Assembly: GCA_021372355.1 (NCBI GenBank)
Contig: JAJFUQ010000180.1
Location: 33,985-97,984, forward strand
Source: Nocardiaceae bacterium
GTDB lineage: Bacteria; Actinomycetota; Actinomycetes; Mycobacteriales; Mycobacteriaceae
Direction: 5' to 3'
DNA length: 64,000 nucleotides
The position numbers and the translations under genes are program-made. Every line of letters starts with the position of its first letter. The first letter of the stretch is position 1. Shown here in pieces: positions 34,647 through 44,568 of this stretch. The notes under the pieces were generated by a model that saw nothing but the letters and a program-made list of their open reading frames with translations, did no database searches and was not told where the DNA came from.

Positions 34647-35297
34647 ATGCCCATCTACCAGTCCATCGGCATCATCCTCGCGGCGTTCACCGCGATCCTC
34701 GGCCTGCCCCGGTTGCTGATAGAACAGACTGCCGCGGCGCGACTCGAAAAGCGGCTGGAGATCGTGCAGAGGGTTCTCGACAAGTCCCCAGCCGACGATG
34801 CGAAGGACCGAATTGTCGAGCACACGGTCCAACTGGTCAGACGCCTCGCCGCGACGTACGAGATTCAGCCGTCCAAGCGAGATTCCCTGTGGGTGTTGGT
34901 GGGCATCGTCGGGCCGATCGCGATGGTCGTCGCTGTGCAATTGGTCGATCTGCGATTGCCGCCGTCCCGCGACCCCGTGGTTACCCAACTCTCCAACCTG
35001 ACCTGGGCGCTCAGCTTCCTGGTCGTGGTGAACGCCTATGTCCGAGTACGAACACTGAGCCGCAATCGCAGGCTGTACATCGCTCTTGCCTGTCCGAAGG
35101 ACCGGCCGGTCCTGCATGTACCCCCATTTCGTGCCGCGCTTGGGGGCCGCGTCACGGTCGATGTGGTGATGGAAAGAGCCAACGCTGCATTCGAGGCCGA
35201 CGAAGAATCGAGCCTTGCGGAGCATGCGAGGAAGGCCGCCCGCGACTTGGAGCGGCAGTACTACGGCGCGCGGTGGGCGAGGAAACACGCGGGCTAA
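34647..35297 (+). CDS. Membrane protein of unknown function
   Basis: This 216-residue protein has three hydrophobic segments: IGIILAAFTAILGLPRLLI near the start, LVGIVGPIAMVVAVQLVDL near 90 and LTWALSFLVVVNAYV near 120. A charged helical stretch lies between the first two (RLEKRLEIVQRVLDK), and a soluble C-terminal tail ends in DLERQYYGARWARKH. No family is recognised. It follows the hydrolase lipoproteins and small frame at two bases, so it is probably the last gene of that operon. It converges on the DUF2182 gene. Confidence 0.68.
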   Translation: MPIYQSIGIILAAFTAILGLPRLLIEQTAAARLEKRLEIVQRVLDKSPADDAKDRIVEHTVQLVRRLAATYEIQPSKRDSLWVLVGIVGPIAMVVAVQLVDLRLPPSRDPVVTQLSNLTWALSFLVVVNAYVRVRTLSRNRRLYIALACPKDRPVLHVPPFRAALGGRVTVDVVMERANAAFEADEESSLAEHARKAARDLERQYYGARWARKHAG

Positions 35298-35317
35298 CGC
35301 GGACCAGCGTCGTTCTT

Positions 35318-36130
35318 CTACATCGACATATGGCCGGACGGGATCGTCAAGCTCGGCAACAACTGCGGAGCGACGAGAATGAACACGCCGATCGTGAGCA
35401 GGACGGCGGCAGTTCCATAGGTCGCGATGCGACGCCACGGCAGGGTCTTCTCGATGGCAATGAGTCCGGCGATGACCGCCATCCACGGCACGCTCATGAC
35501 GCCAAGCGCGAATAGTGACGCCATCAGCGCCCAGCAGCAACCGACACACCACGCGCCGTTTCTTGCCCCCATCTGCAGCGCGCCAGGGAACCCGTCGCGC
35601 CAATGTCCGAGCAGCACGCCCAGCGGGCTGCGGCACTTGCCGAGGCAGACGTCCTTCAGCGGCGTGAGTTCGTATAGCGCGGCGGCGAGCAGTGTGACGC
35701 CGGCGATCGTCCGGCCCGAGTTGGACCACGACAGTTGATCACCGGCAAGGTGCGTCGCCGCGGTTCCGATTCCGTACGCCACGACGCCTGCTGCCGCCCA
35801 CGTCAGCAAGTATCCGGCGGTGAAGACGAAGGGCAACGCGGGGGAGCGAAGCTTGGTCATGCGCGCGTACAGCGCGACCGTCGGCGCCACCGACGGAAAC
35901 ATCATCGCGGCCATCATGACCACCCACACCCCGATGAACCAGGCGAAGGCGCCGAGGGCAGACCACGGTCCGTCGTCCATTCCCTGCATCTGCCCGGCGG
36001 TGAACACCCATCCCAATGCGGCCGCCGCGAACAACACCACGACGAGCGCGAGCCGGGCGCGCACCGCGGAGTACAGCGGGTTCACGTCGCGCTTATTGTT
36101 CGCCCGAGCGGACGGCTCGAGCGCGTTCAT
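35318..36130 (-). CDS. DUF2182 integral membrane protein
   Basis: This 270-residue protein of the predicted metal-binding membrane family has about six helices. Family marks are VVMMAAMMFPSVAPTVALY near 65, then LTPLKDVCLGKCRSPL and NGAWCVGCCWALM, two Cys-rich loops that could bind metal, and a His/Met end (GHMSM). Function is not established. It starts three bases after the stop of the DUF1326 gene, an association seen in many bacteria, so the two work together. Confidence 0.85.
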   Translation of the reverse strand: MNALEPSARANNKRDVNPLYSAVRARLALVVVLFAAAALGWVFTAGQMQGMDDGPWSALGAFAWFIGVWVVMMAAMMFPSVAPTVALYARMTKLRSPALPFVFTAGYLLTWAAAGVVAYGIGTAATHLAGDQLSWSNSGRTIAGVTLLAAALYELTPLKDVCLGKCRSPLGVLLGHWRDGFPGALQMGARNGAWCVGCCWALMASLFALGVMSVPWMAVIAGLIAIEKTLPWRRIATYGTAAVLLTIGVFILVAPQLLPSLTIPSGHMSM

Positions 36131-36133
36131 CGG

Positions 36134-36736
36134 TCAGGCGGCCCAGGAGAATTCGGACGTAGACAGTCCAGTTTTGCCTTCGTAGGTGATCCCGAAGGCG
36201 TTGATGCGGGTTCGCTTCGCCTCGGCCATCGTCAGGTCTGAGCCCACGGGGTGGAACATGCCGCTGAAGCGCACCGGTTCGCCGGTCTCGACGCCGAACG
36301 GAACGATGTCCTGGATCTCGAAGTCGATCGAGTCGCCGACCATGACTCGGTGAATCAGTCCGTCGTCGCTCATGTCGATCGTTGCTCGTTCCACGCCGCG
36401 GATCTCTCCGACCAAAGGCGCGAGTGCGCCCATCGGCCCGCCGAGTTGACCGCTGAAGACCTGGACCAGCTTGTCGAACTGGGCATCGTCGGCGGCGTCA
36501 TCGATGTAGACGCCGAGCTTCCAGTTGCCGTCGGTCATGACCTTCGGAGCATCGGCGATCACCACAACCCGGCGTCCGCCGATGTCGGTGCCGTCGACCA
36601 CACCCTGTTTGATGTTGAAGGCGAGCGTCGCCCGGCAGTAGTCGTAGGTTGCGCCGTGGTCGAACGACAGGTTGCAAGGGCACATGAGCTCACACGAACA
36701 GGTCTCTGAGTAGCTGCCCTTAAGACTCCACGACAT
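36134..36736 (-). CDS. DUF1326 domain protein
   Basis: The 200-residue protein opens with the family signature WSLKGSYSETCSCELMCPCN, whose four Cys (C-x-C-x4-C-x-C) look like a metal site. The rest is predicted beta-rich. ATG 36736 is preceded by GGGGAGG at good spacing. Longer open frames run into the tRNA gene and are rejected. It is the first gene of a two-gene operon with DUF2182. Role unknown; metal handling is an inference from the Cys motif. Confidence 0.86.
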   Translation of the reverse strand: MSWSLKGSYSETCSCELMCPCNLSFDHGATYDYCRATLAFNIKQGVVDGTDIGGRRVVVIADAPKVMTDGNWKLGVYIDDAADDAQFDKLVQVFSGQLGGPMGALAPLVGEIRGVERATIDMSDDGLIHRVMVGDSIDFEIQDIVPFGVETGEPVRFSGMFHPVGSDLTMAEAKRTRINAFGITYEGKTGLSTSEFSWAA

Positions 36737-36809
36737 GGCTACCTCCCCATTAGGGAAAGTATCCGCCCGCTCAACCAGCGGGGTCAACGATCGTGGTGCG
36801 GGATTGCGG

Positions 36810-36882
36810 TGCCCCCGGCAGGATTCGAACCTGCGGCCTTCTGCTCCGGAGGCAGACACTCTATCCCCTGAGCTACGGGGGC
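36810..36882 (-). tRNA. tRNA-Arg, anticodon CCG
   Basis: The 73-base cloverleaf reads on the minus strand with acceptor stem GCCCCCG/CGGGGGC, D-arm AGCTCAGGGGATAGAGT, anticodon stem TCTGC/GCAGA with loop CTCCGGA (anticodon CCG, reading CGG), and T-arm CAGGTTCGAATCCTG. No CCA is encoded next to it. Confidence 0.95.
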
Positions 36883-37027
36883 CAATTGGCCGTTGGGCTT
36901 CGTTAGCCTAACCCATCGGTTCCGATGGCCAAAGTTGCCCGGTCAGTAGCGGTTCGCGAGGCTGCCCCACGATGTTGATTCGGGCGAAGTTCTTCTATGA
37001 CAGAGCTGGCGGCCGTACTTTTGTGGC

Positions 37028-38542
37028 GTGAGCGACGAACCATTTGCCGAGCGACAGATCGGTCCGTACGTGCTGCGTTCGCTGTTGGGCAAAGGCGGCA
37101 TGGGCGAGGTGTACGAGGCGTTCGACACGAGTAAGGAACGGGTCGTCGCGCTCAAGCTGCTCTCGCCGGAGCTCAGCCACGACGAGACCTTCCGCGAACG
37201 ATTCCGTCGCGAGTCCTACGCAGCTGCGCGCCTGCACGAGCCGCACGTCATCCCGATCCACGACTTCGGCGAGATCGACGGCCGGCTCTTCATCGACATG
37301 CGCCTGGTCCGGGGGAGCGACGTACGCAAGCTGCTCCGTACCGAGGCATTCCTGTCGCCGTCGCGAGCCGTCCACATCACCGAGCAAGTGGCGTCAGCGC
37401 TCGACGCCGCGCACCACGACGGACTCCTGCACCGTGACGTCAAGCCCGAGAATGTCTTGGTCGCGGACGGCGACTTCGCCTACCTGGCGGACTTCGGCAT
37501 CGCCCGGAGCTTCACCGACTCGTCGTTGACCAGCACGCAGGCGACCGTGGGGACGTGCCAGTACATGGCGCCGGAACGTCTCGAAGACGGCAAAGTCGGA
37601 CCCGGAGCCGACATCTACTCATTGGCTTGTGTGCTGTTCGAGATGCTTGCTGGTGTGCCGCCATTCCGTGGGGCCAGTCTGGGGCAGTTGGTGCGTCAGC
37701 ACCTCTCGGAACCGCCGCCGCAAGTCTCCCTTGTACGTCCCGGGGTTCCGCAGTCGCTCGACGCGGTCATCGCACGTGGACTGGCCAAGAATCCGGCCGA
37801 GCGATTCGCGACCGCCGGGGAATTCGCAGAGGCTGCGCGCCGCGCCCTGACCGGGGCGACGCCGCCTCCGAACGCCACTTCCGTGATGCCCACCATGGGC
37901 GCGGGCTTCGACCAGCCCGAGGCCACCACGGCGTGGTCGCAGACCGCCGTGCATCAACCGACCACGGCCGGACAACCGGACCGCCCGAAGACTGCGCCGC
38001 AGCCTGTCGTTCCGACGCAATACGCGGCACCGATGGCACCGCACCACCCGCCCAAACGGAGTAAAGCGACAACGGCGACGCTCGTCCTGCTGGTTCTTGC
38101 TGTGCTGGCACTCGCTGGAGCATTCGGCTGGCTCGTGTGGACCACGAAGCTCGGCGGCGGCTCGAGCACCGCTACGGGAACGACCACCATGACCACGACG
38201 ACGACCACGGCGATCACGCCGGTGCCGGACGCCGACGCACAGGGATTCACGAGCCCGCCCGGGCCGCGGTGCAACGGAGTCGAGAGCGCCGCCATCGTCG
38301 GTCGGTCGGAAGGCTGGCAGGTCGTCGTCTGCAAAGGTCTGTTCGGTCGCTACACGTTCAAGGCGGTCGAACTGAACGGCAACGATCAAGTGTCGATCAA
38401 CGGCGCATCCGGGTCGGGTTCGAGTTACACCGCGACGAGTCGCGACGGCACGACCTACGAGACCACCGATGAACACTTGGTGGTCACGAAGAATGGAAAC
38501 GTCGTCGCCGACGATCGATGGACCGCCTTCACCCAGAACTGA
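37028..38542 (+). CDS. Membrane Ser/Thr protein kinase (Pkn family)
   Basis: This 504-residue Hanks-type kinase has a Gly-rich loop GKGGMGEVYEAF near 20, catalytic Lys in VVALKLL, HRDVKPENVL near 137, DFGIARSF near 157 and APERLEDG near 180. A Pro/Thr-rich juxtamembrane linker (about 280-345) and one membrane helix (LVLLVLAVLALAGAFGWLVW) follow. An extracellular domain of about 130 residues comes after a Thr-rich stretch. It has two Cys and no PASTA repeats, and I do not recognise its family. It would sense an outside signal and phosphorylate cytoplasmic targets. The start is GTG 37028. Confidence 0.92.
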   Translation: MSDEPFAERQIGPYVLRSLLGKGGMGEVYEAFDTSKERVVALKLLSPELSHDETFRERFRRESYAAARLHEPHVIPIHDFGEIDGRLFIDMRLVRGSDVRKLLRTEAFLSPSRAVHITEQVASALDAAHHDGLLHRDVKPENVLVADGDFAYLADFGIARSFTDSSLTSTQATVGTCQYMAPERLEDGKVGPGADIYSLACVLFEMLAGVPPFRGASLGQLVRQHLSEPPPQVSLVRPGVPQSLDAVIARGLAKNPAERFATAGEFAEAARRALTGATPPPNATSVMPTMGAGFDQPEATTAWSQTAVHQPTTAGQPDRPKTAPQPVVPTQYAAPMAPHHPPKRSKATTATLVLLVLAVLALAGAFGWLVWTTKLGGGSSTATGTTTMTTTTTTAITPVPDADAQGFTSPPGPRCNGVESAAIVGRSEGWQVVVCKGLFGRYTFKAVELNGNDQVSINGASGSGSSYTATSRDGTTYETTDEHLVVTKNGNVVADDRWTAFTQN

Positions 38543-38546
38543 GCGT

Positions 38547-39197
38547 TTAGTTTTTCCGGGCGTCCAGCATCTTCGTCATGAGTTCGACCTCGGAGCCCTG
38601 CGTCTTCGACATCGAATCCGCAAGGGTGCGAACGACCTCGGTGTTCGCGTGTGCAATCGCGTAGTCAGCCATCGGGGCACCGCCCTTGTGATGGGCGATC
38701 ATCAGGGTCAGGAACAGAATGTCGAAGTCCTTGCCCTTCGCCGCGCGCAGGGCGCTCAACTGTTCCTGCGTAGCCATACCCGGCATGGTCGTCATCTTCA
38801 TGTCCATGCCCGCCATGTCGTGTCCCTCCATGGGCATCCACGTCATGTAGCCGTCGGTCGCGAAGAGCGGCTCCTGCCATTGGGCGAGCCAGCCGCGCAT
38901 CTGGCCGATCTGGTTCGACTGGCTCGTGACGATGTCCCACGCGATCGATCGCACGTCGGGGTCTGTCGAGTTCGACAGCGCGATTCCCGCCATCTCGACG
39001 GCCTGGTCGTGGTGCACCGACATGTCCTGTGAGAACCCGATGTCGACGGCGTTCGGGCCGGACCGATCCGCCATCCAGCCTTTGAGCAGATAGCCGCCAG
39101 CGAGACCGACGACCAGCGCCACGACGATCCCGAGGATCAGGATCATCGATCGGGACCGCGTAGCGCCGTCGTCGGTGAGGTCGACCTGGTCGGTCAT
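38547..39197 (-). CDS. DUF305 membrane-anchored protein, Met/His-rich
   Basis: The 216-residue protein has an N-terminal membrane helix (ILILGIVVALVVGLAGGYLL) and an outside ferritin-like DUF305 domain. It has FSQDMSVHHDQAVEMA near 55 and LMIAHHKGGAPMADYA near 165, the two conserved HH-type segments. Between them lies a Met-rich loop (MPMEGHDMAGMDMKMTTMPGM) that looks like a copper site. Copper binding is known or suspected for several DUF305 proteins. It overlaps the upstream DUF3105 gene by ATGA. Confidence 0.88.
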   Translation of the reverse strand: MTDQVDLTDDGATRSRSMILILGIVVALVVGLAGGYLLKGWMADRSGPNAVDIGFSQDMSVHHDQAVEMAGIALSNSTDPDVRSIAWDIVTSQSNQIGQMRGWLAQWQEPLFATDGYMTWMPMEGHDMAGMDMKMTTMPGMATQEQLSALRAAKGKDFDILFLTLMIAHHKGGAPMADYAIAHANTEVVRTLADSMSKTQGSEVELMTKMLDARKN

Positions 39198-40009
39198 GGC
39201 GCCGGTGCCGGTGCCGGTTCAGTCGGAGCCGGAGGGGGCGGAGGTGCGATCGTCTTGTTCACATCCGCGCCGACACCGTCCATCTTCACCGCGTCCGCCG
39301 GCGGCGGAGTCGGGTCGAAGGCCGGCGGGTTGGCCGGGTCGAAGCCGCCCGGCGTGGTCGAGCAGCTCGCGCCGATCTCCGGTGCGGTGTACGGGTTCAG
39401 GCGCAGTGCGGAGATGAATTCCTTGATGCGCTTGTCGTCGGGCGAGTCCAGCCGCAGCTGGTGGCCCCACGCCTGCAGGGAGATCTTGTGGTCGAGGCCC
39501 GGGAACGGCGACATGACCATGTACGGCTGGCCTTCGACCAACGACTTGAGCTTCGCAACACCGTCAGCGCCGAGCTTGTCCGGGTTGTAGGTGATCCAGA
39601 CCGCGCCGTGCTCCATCGTGTGCACCATGTTCTCGGTGCGGACCGGCTTGTCGTAAATGGTGCCGGTACAGGTCGCCCAGATGGCGTCGTGCGGTCCGCC
39701 CATCGGCGGCCAGATGTCGTAGGCGACGCGCTGGGCCGTTCCGACGTGAATGGCCTTGGCATACGTTGCGGTCTTGACGCCGTCGATTTTCAGCGACGGA
39801 TCGTGGTTTTCCGCTGACGGCTTCCAGCTCGCGTCCTCGATCTTCGGCGCCAGGTGCCAGGCGATGCTGCCGATAAAGAGGATGACGATGGCGACCGCCG
39901 CCACCAGGACCCACGGGATCTGCTGCAATTTCGGCGCAGAAGCACCGCGTCGGCCCTTGCTCGCGGCCTTGATCGCTTTCGCGGACTTTGAACCGGTGTT
40001 GCTCGGCAT
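39194..40009 (-). CDS. DUF3105 membrane-anchored protein
   Basis: From ATG 40009 the 271-residue protein has a basic start, one membrane helix (WVLVAAVAIVILFIGSIAWHL, about 33-53) and an outside DUF3105 domain with the marks PPMGGPHDAIWATCTGTIYDKPV and NMVHTMEHGAVWITY. It ends in a Pro/Ala-rich tail. Conserved His/Met residues suggest metal binding, probably copper with its DUF305 partner. The frame is open further upstream but reads no conserved sequence. It is divergent from argS. Confidence 0.85.
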   Translation of the reverse strand: MPSNTGSKSAKAIKAASKGRRGASAPKLQQIPWVLVAAVAIVILFIGSIAWHLAPKIEDASWKPSAENHDPSLKIDGVKTATYAKAIHVGTAQRVAYDIWPPMGGPHDAIWATCTGTIYDKPVRTENMVHTMEHGAVWITYNPDKLGADGVAKLKSLVEGQPYMVMSPFPGLDHKISLQAWGHQLRLDSPDDKRIKEFISALRLNPYTAPEIGASCSTTPGGFDPANPPAFDPTPPPADAVKMDGVGADVNKTIAPPPPPAPTEPAPAPAP

Positions 40010-40184
40010 CGTCGTCGGCGCTCCATCATGTCGAACTGGATTTTCGGACGTGCGCGGCATATGCGCGTGCACCACTCTACGGTTCGATCCTGGGAAAGCC
40101 TGAGAGCCCTCCGCATTGCAGGCGAGCCGCTGGCCTCGGTCCGGAATAACGACATGTCGGGGGCACCCAATAAGATGGTCAACC

Positions 40185-41837
40185 GTGACCCCAGCCGACC
40201 TCGCAGAACTCCTGCGCGCCACCACCGCGGACGTGCTCACCGCGCACGGCGCCGACGCTTCACTGGTGCCCGCGGAGGTCAAGGTCGAACGTCCGCGTAA
40301 CCCGGAGCACGGCGATTACGCCACGAACATCGCGATGCAGCTCGCCAAGCGCGCTGGCGTCGCTCCGCGCGATCTGGCCGGTTGGCTCGCGGAGGCGTTG
40401 GCAGCCCAAGACGGCATCGACGAGGCCACGATCGCGGGTCCCGGCTTCCTGAACATCCGGCTCGCGGCCGACGCTCAGGGCAAGATCGTCGCCGCCGTGC
40501 TCGAGGCCGGCACCGCCTACGGCACCTCGCAGGCGCTCGCCGGTCACAACATCAACCTCGAGTTCGTCTCCGCGAACCCCACGGGACCTATCCACCTCGG
40601 CGGAACCCGTTGGGCCGCAGTGGGAGACGCCCTGGGGCGCATCCTCGTCGCGTCGGGCGCGCAGGTCACCCGCGAGTACTACTTCAACGACCACGGCGCC
40701 CAGATCGATCGGTTCGCCGACTCGCTCGTCGCCGCAGCCCTCGGTCAGCCGACGCCGGAGAACGGGTACGCCGGCGCCTACATCAACGACATCGCGAAGA
40801 CCGTTGTCGACGCGAATCCGGAGATCCTCGACCTCGACCCGGAGAAGCGGCACGAGCTGTTCCGCTCCGCGGGCGTCGAGTTGATGTTCGCGCACATCAA
40901 GCGGACCCTCGCCGAGTTCGGCACCGAGTTCGACGTCTACTTCAACGAGAGCGCACTGTTCGCCTCCGGCCAGGTCGAGACTGCGGTCGAAGACCTCAAG
41001 GGGACCGGCAACCTCTACGAGTCCGAGGGTGCCTGGTGGCTGAAGAGCTCGGAGTTCGGTGACGACAAGGACCGCGTCGTCATCAAGAGCGACGGCAAAC
41101 CCGCATACATCGCCGGTGACATCGCCTACTACCGCAACAAGCGGTCGCGTGGCTTCGACCTCTGCATCTATATGCTCGGCGCCGATCACCACGGCTACAT
41201 CGGTCGTCTGAAGGCCGTTGCCGCGGCGTCCGGGGACAGTCCCGACATGGTCGAGGTCCTCATCGGTCAGATGGTCAACCTCGTCCGCAATGGCGTCGCA
41301 GTGCGGATGAGCAAGCGTGCCGGCACGGTCGTGACGCTGGATGACCTCGTCGAGCTCATCGGCGTCGATGCGGCCCGGTATGCGCTCGTTCGTTCGTCGG
41401 TCAACTCGGCAATCGACATCGATCTCGAGCTGTGGGAAAAGCAGTCGAACGACAACCCGGTCTACTACGTCCAGTACGCCCACGCCCGGCTGTCCTCACT
41501 CGCACGCAATGCCGCTGACCTCGGCATCAATGCCTCGGAGCCGAACCTCGCGCTGCTCACGACCGAGCAGGAGAACGCGCTCATCGGCACTATCGGTGAG
41601 TTCCCCGCGGTGATCACGTCGGCCGCCACCCTGCGGGAGCCGCATCGCATTGCGCGCTACCTCGAGGAACTCGCGGGCGCCTACCACCGCTTCTATGCGG
41701 CCTGTCGCGTCTTGCCGATGGGCGATGAGGTCGTCAGCGATCTGCACGTCGCGCGCCTCGCGCTGTCCTCGGCAACCCGTCAGGTGCTCGCCAACGGTCT
41801 GGCGCTGCTCGGCGTCGCAGCTCCGGAGCAGATGTAA
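40185..41837 (+). CDS. argS: Arginyl-tRNA synthetase
   Basis: The 550-residue class I synthetase charges tRNA-Arg. The N-terminal Add1 domain spans about 1-100. The HIGH-type motif is [17 protein letters not shown], in which the last His is Gly, as in mycobacterial ArgS. KMSKS is replaced by [11 protein letters not shown] near 370. The C-terminal DALR domain ends [18 protein letters not shown] 40185 starts the conserved N-terminus. It overlaps lysA as TAATG, beginning the conserved aspartate-family cluster. Confidence 0.97.
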   Translation: MTPADLAELLRATTADVLTAHGADASLVPAEVKVERPRNPEHGDYATNIAMQLAKRAGVAPRDLAGWLAEALAAQDGIDEATIAGPGFLNIRLAADAQGKIVAAVLEAGTAYGTSQALAGHNINLEFVSANPTGPIHLGGTRWAAVGDALGRILVASGAQVTREYYFNDHGAQIDRFADSLVAAALGQPTPENGYAGAYINDIAKTVVDANPEILDLDPEKRHELFRSAGVELMFAHIKRTLAEFGTEFDVYFNESALFASGQVETAVEDLKGTGNLYESEGAWWLKSSEFGDDKDRVVIKSDGKPAYIAGDIAYYRNKRSRGFDLCIYMLGADHHGYIGRLKAVAAASGDSPDMVEVLIGQMVNLVRNGVAVRMSKRAGTVVTLDDLVELIGVDAARYALVRSSVNSAIDIDLELWEKQSNDNPVYYVQYAHARLSSLARNAADLGINASEPNLALLTTEQENALIGTIGEFPAVITSAATLREPHRIARYLEELAGAYHRFYAACRVLPMGDEVVSDLHVARLALSSATRQVLANGLALLGVAAPEQM

Positions 41838-43255
41838 TGGCGCATCCCGCTGGACCGCGTCACGCGGAGCAGGCGCATGCGCCGATTCTGGGGGAGCGCC
41901 CGGCCGACACGTTGGCGCTGATGCATCTCCCGCAGAACGTCTGGCCGCGCAACGCACGCCGTCGGGAAGACGGCGAGGTCGAGGTTGCCGGGGTTTCGGT
42001 CACCGATCTCGCGGCGAAGTACGGCACCCCGCTGTTCGTCATCGACGAAGACGACTTCCGTTCGCGCTGCCGCGAGATCGCGTCCGCATTCGGCGATCCG
42101 AAAAAGGTGCACTACGCGTCAAAGGCGTTCCTGTGCCGAGAGATTGCGCGCTGGGTGGCACAGGAGGGACTGTCCCTCGACGTGGCGTCCGGCGGCGAAT
42201 TGGCCATTGCGCTCAGTGCTGGCTTCCCGGCGGAACAGATCGCGATGCACGGCAACAACAAGTCCGTCGCAGAGCTCACGACCGCCGTCGAGGCCGGTGT
42301 TGGGCACGTGGTTATCGACTCGCTCGTCGAGATCGAGCGCCTCGACGAGATCGCGCGGATGTCGGGAGTCATTCAAGACGTGCTGATCCGCGTCACGGTC
42401 GGCGTTGAGGCCCACACGCACGAATTCATCGCGACCGCACACGAAGATCAGAAATTCGGTTTCTCGCTCGCGGGTGGCGACGCGATGGAAGCGGTCCGTC
42501 GGGTGTTCGCGGCAGAGCACCTGCGTCTGGTTGGTCTGCACAGCCATATCGGTTCGCAGATCTTCGATGCGGACGGTTTCGAGCTCGCTGCGCACCGTGT
42601 CATCGGCCTGCTGCGAGACATCGTCGCGGAATTCGGCACCGACCGGACGAGCCAGCTGTCGACGCTCGACCTCGGCGGCGGTCTCGGCATCGCGTACCTC
42701 GAAAGCGATGATCCGCCGCCGGTGGCGCAGCTCGCGGAGCGTCTCAAGCACATCGTGAAGACCGAGTCGGCACTGGTGGGCATTCCGGAACCGGCGATCG
42801 CCGTGGAGCCGGGGCGAGCCATCGCAGGACCTGGAACGATCACCCTGTACGAGGTCGGGACCATCAAGGACGTCACGGTCGGCGGGTCCGCGGCGCGGCG
42901 CTATGTTAGCGTCGACGGCGGTATGAGCGACAACATCCGCACCGCCCTTTACCAGGCGGAATACGACTGTCGCCTGGTCTCCCGCACGTCCGAAGCCGCG
43001 CCCGTGGTGGCGCGCGTCGTCGGAAAGCATTGCGAGAGCGGCGACATCGTCATCCGCGATATGTGGATGCCCGATGACGTCAGCCCCGGTGACCTTCTGG
43101 CCGTGGCCGCGACCGGGGCATACTGCTATGCGATGTCGAGTCGCTACAACCTGCTTGCTCGGCCCGCCGTCGTGGCGGTCCGGGATGGGGCCGCGCGGCT
43201 CGTTCTACGCCGTGAAACTGTCGAAGACCTGCTCAGCCTGGAGGTGAACGAATGA
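41837..43255 (+). CDS. lysA: Diaminopimelate decarboxylase
   Basis: This 472-residue PLP enzyme makes L-lysine from meso-diaminopimelate. It shows the PLP lysine in VHYASKAFL near residue 92, the DVASGGELA segment, [13 protein letters not shown] residues ([11 protein letters not shown]) near 236, [11 protein letters not shown] near 278 and the partner-subunit Cys/Glu in KHCESGDIV near 396. ATG 41837 is shared with the argS stop. The 3' end overlaps hom by ATGA. Confidence 0.97.
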   Translation: MAHPAGPRHAEQAHAPILGERPADTLALMHLPQNVWPRNARRREDGEVEVAGVSVTDLAAKYGTPLFVIDEDDFRSRCREIASAFGDPKKVHYASKAFLCREIARWVAQEGLSLDVASGGELAIALSAGFPAEQIAMHGNNKSVAELTTAVEAGVGHVVIDSLVEIERLDEIARMSGVIQDVLIRVTVGVEAHTHEFIATAHEDQKFGFSLAGGDAMEAVRRVFAAEHLRLVGLHSHIGSQIFDADGFELAAHRVIGLLRDIVAEFGTDRTSQLSTLDLGGGLGIAYLESDDPPPVAQLAERLKHIVKTESALVGIPEPAIAVEPGRAIAGPGTITLYEVGTIKDVTVGGSAARRYVSVDGGMSDNIRTALYQAEYDCRLVSRTSEAAPVVARVVGKHCESGDIVIRDMWMPDDVSPGDLLAVAATGAYCYAMSSRYNLLARPAVVAVRDGAARLVLRRETVEDLLSLEVNE

Positions 43256-44568
43256 CGCCGTTGTTCGGAACGGGTGATCGCCCGATTGGCGTGGCTGTAC
43301 TCGGCCTTGGCAATGTGGGTACCGAGGTCGTCCGCATCTTGCGCGACCATGCGGATGATTTGCGTGCCCGCGTCGGGGCACCCGTCGTGCTCCGCGGTGT
43401 CGCGGTTCGGCGCACTGGCATCGATCGCGGGATTCCCGAAGAACTCCTGACGACGGACGCGGAAGCACTCGTGGCCCGCAAGGACGTCGACATCGTCGTC
43501 GAGGTGGTGGGCGGCATCGAGCCCGCACGCACGCACATCCTCGCTGCCCTGAATGCCGGAAAGTCGGTTGTCACCGCGAACAAGGCGCTTCTCGCCGAGT
43601 ACACGGGCGAGCTTGCGGAGGCCGCTGAGCGGAATCGTGCCGACCTGTACTTCGAGGCCGCGGTCGCCGGCGCGATTCCGATCGTGCGTCCGCTGGTTCA
43701 GTCGCTCGCGGGTGACCAGGTCAACCGCGTGATGGGCATTGTCAACGGCACCACGAACTTCATCCTCTCCGCGATGGACGAGACCGGCGCCGACTACGGC
43801 GAGACGCTCGCCGAGGCTGGTCGCTTGGGCTACGCCGAGGCAGACCCGACCGCCGACGTCGAGGGTTACGACGCCGCGGCCAAGGCTGCGATTCTCGCGT
43901 CGCTGGCGTTCCACACCCGCGTCACCGCGGCGGACGTGCACCGTGAGGGAATCAGCAAGATCACTTCCGAAGACCTTGCTGCCGCAAGGGATCTCGACTG
44001 CACGGTCAAGTTGCTCGCCCTGTGCGAGCGCGTCACGAACGGCGGCAAGGAGCGCGTCTCCGCACGCGTCTATCCGGCGCTCATCCCACGCAAGCACCCG
44101 CTCGCATCGGTGAGCGGTGCCTTCAACGCGGTCTTCGTCGAGGCGCAGAACGCCGGTCGTCTCATGTTCTACGGCCAGGGCGCCGGCGGCGCTCCGACCG
44201 CATCTGCCGTCATGGGTGACCTCGTCATGGCGGCGCGCAACAAGTTCTACGGCGGTCGTGCTCCGGGTGAGTCGACGTACGCGAAGCTGCCGATCGCACC
44301 GATGGGGGAGACGGCCACGCGCTACCTCGTCAACCTGCGGGTGGCCGACAAGAAGGGCGTGCTCGCGACTGTCGCAAGCGAGTTCGCCGAGCGTGGCGTC
44401 AGTATCTCCGCCGTCCGTCAGACCGACGTCGCAGACGGTGCCCACTTGATCGTCGTCACCCACCGCGCTCCGGATCAGGCACTTGCCGACACCGTCGCCG
44501 CGCTGGCCGAACTCGACGTGGTCACTGAGGTTTCGAGCGTTCTCCGCCTGGAAGGCACCGAAGAATGA
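43252..44568 (+). CDS. hom: Homoserine dehydrogenase
   Basis: The 438-residue enzyme reduces aspartate semialdehyde to homoserine. The NAD(P) fold is at the start ([17 protein letters not shown]), the catalytic core has [11 protein letters not shown] and the Lys-bearing [15 protein letters not shown], and a C-terminal ACT domain (from about 360, [19 protein letters not shown]) gives threonine feedback control. It overlaps lysA and thrC by ATGA, so the lysine and threonine branches are co-expressed. Confidence 0.97.
   Translation: MTPLFGTGDRPIGVAVLGLGNVGTEVVRILRDHADDLRARVGAPVVLRGVAVRRTGIDRGIPEELLTTDAEALVARKDVDIVVEVVGGIEPARTHILAALNAGKSVVTANKALLAEYTGELAEAAERNRADLYFEAAVAGAIPIVRPLVQSLAGDQVNRVMGIVNGTTNFILSAMDETGADYGETLAEAGRLGYAEADPTADVEGYDAAAKAAILASLAFHTRVTAADVHREGISKITSEDLAAARDLDCTVKLLALCERVTNGGKERVSARVYPALIPRKHPLASVSGAFNAVFVEAQNAGRLMFYGQGAGGAPTASAVMGDLVMAARNKFYGGRAPGESTYAKLPIAPMGETATRYLVNLRVADKKGVLATVASEFAERGVSISAVRQTDVADGAHLIVVTHRAPDQALADTVAALAELDVVTEVSSVLRLEGTEE

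Noticed and set aside
36134..36859. Longer DUF1326 protein starting at 36859
   Set aside because: The extension would translate through the tRNA-Arg gene, while ATG 36736 has a strong ribosome site and starts the conserved domain.
40560..40620. ArgS HIGH motif reading HLGG as a possible inactivating change
   Set aside because: The same variation is, to my knowledge, normal in mycobacterial ArgS, and the rest of the enzyme is intact.
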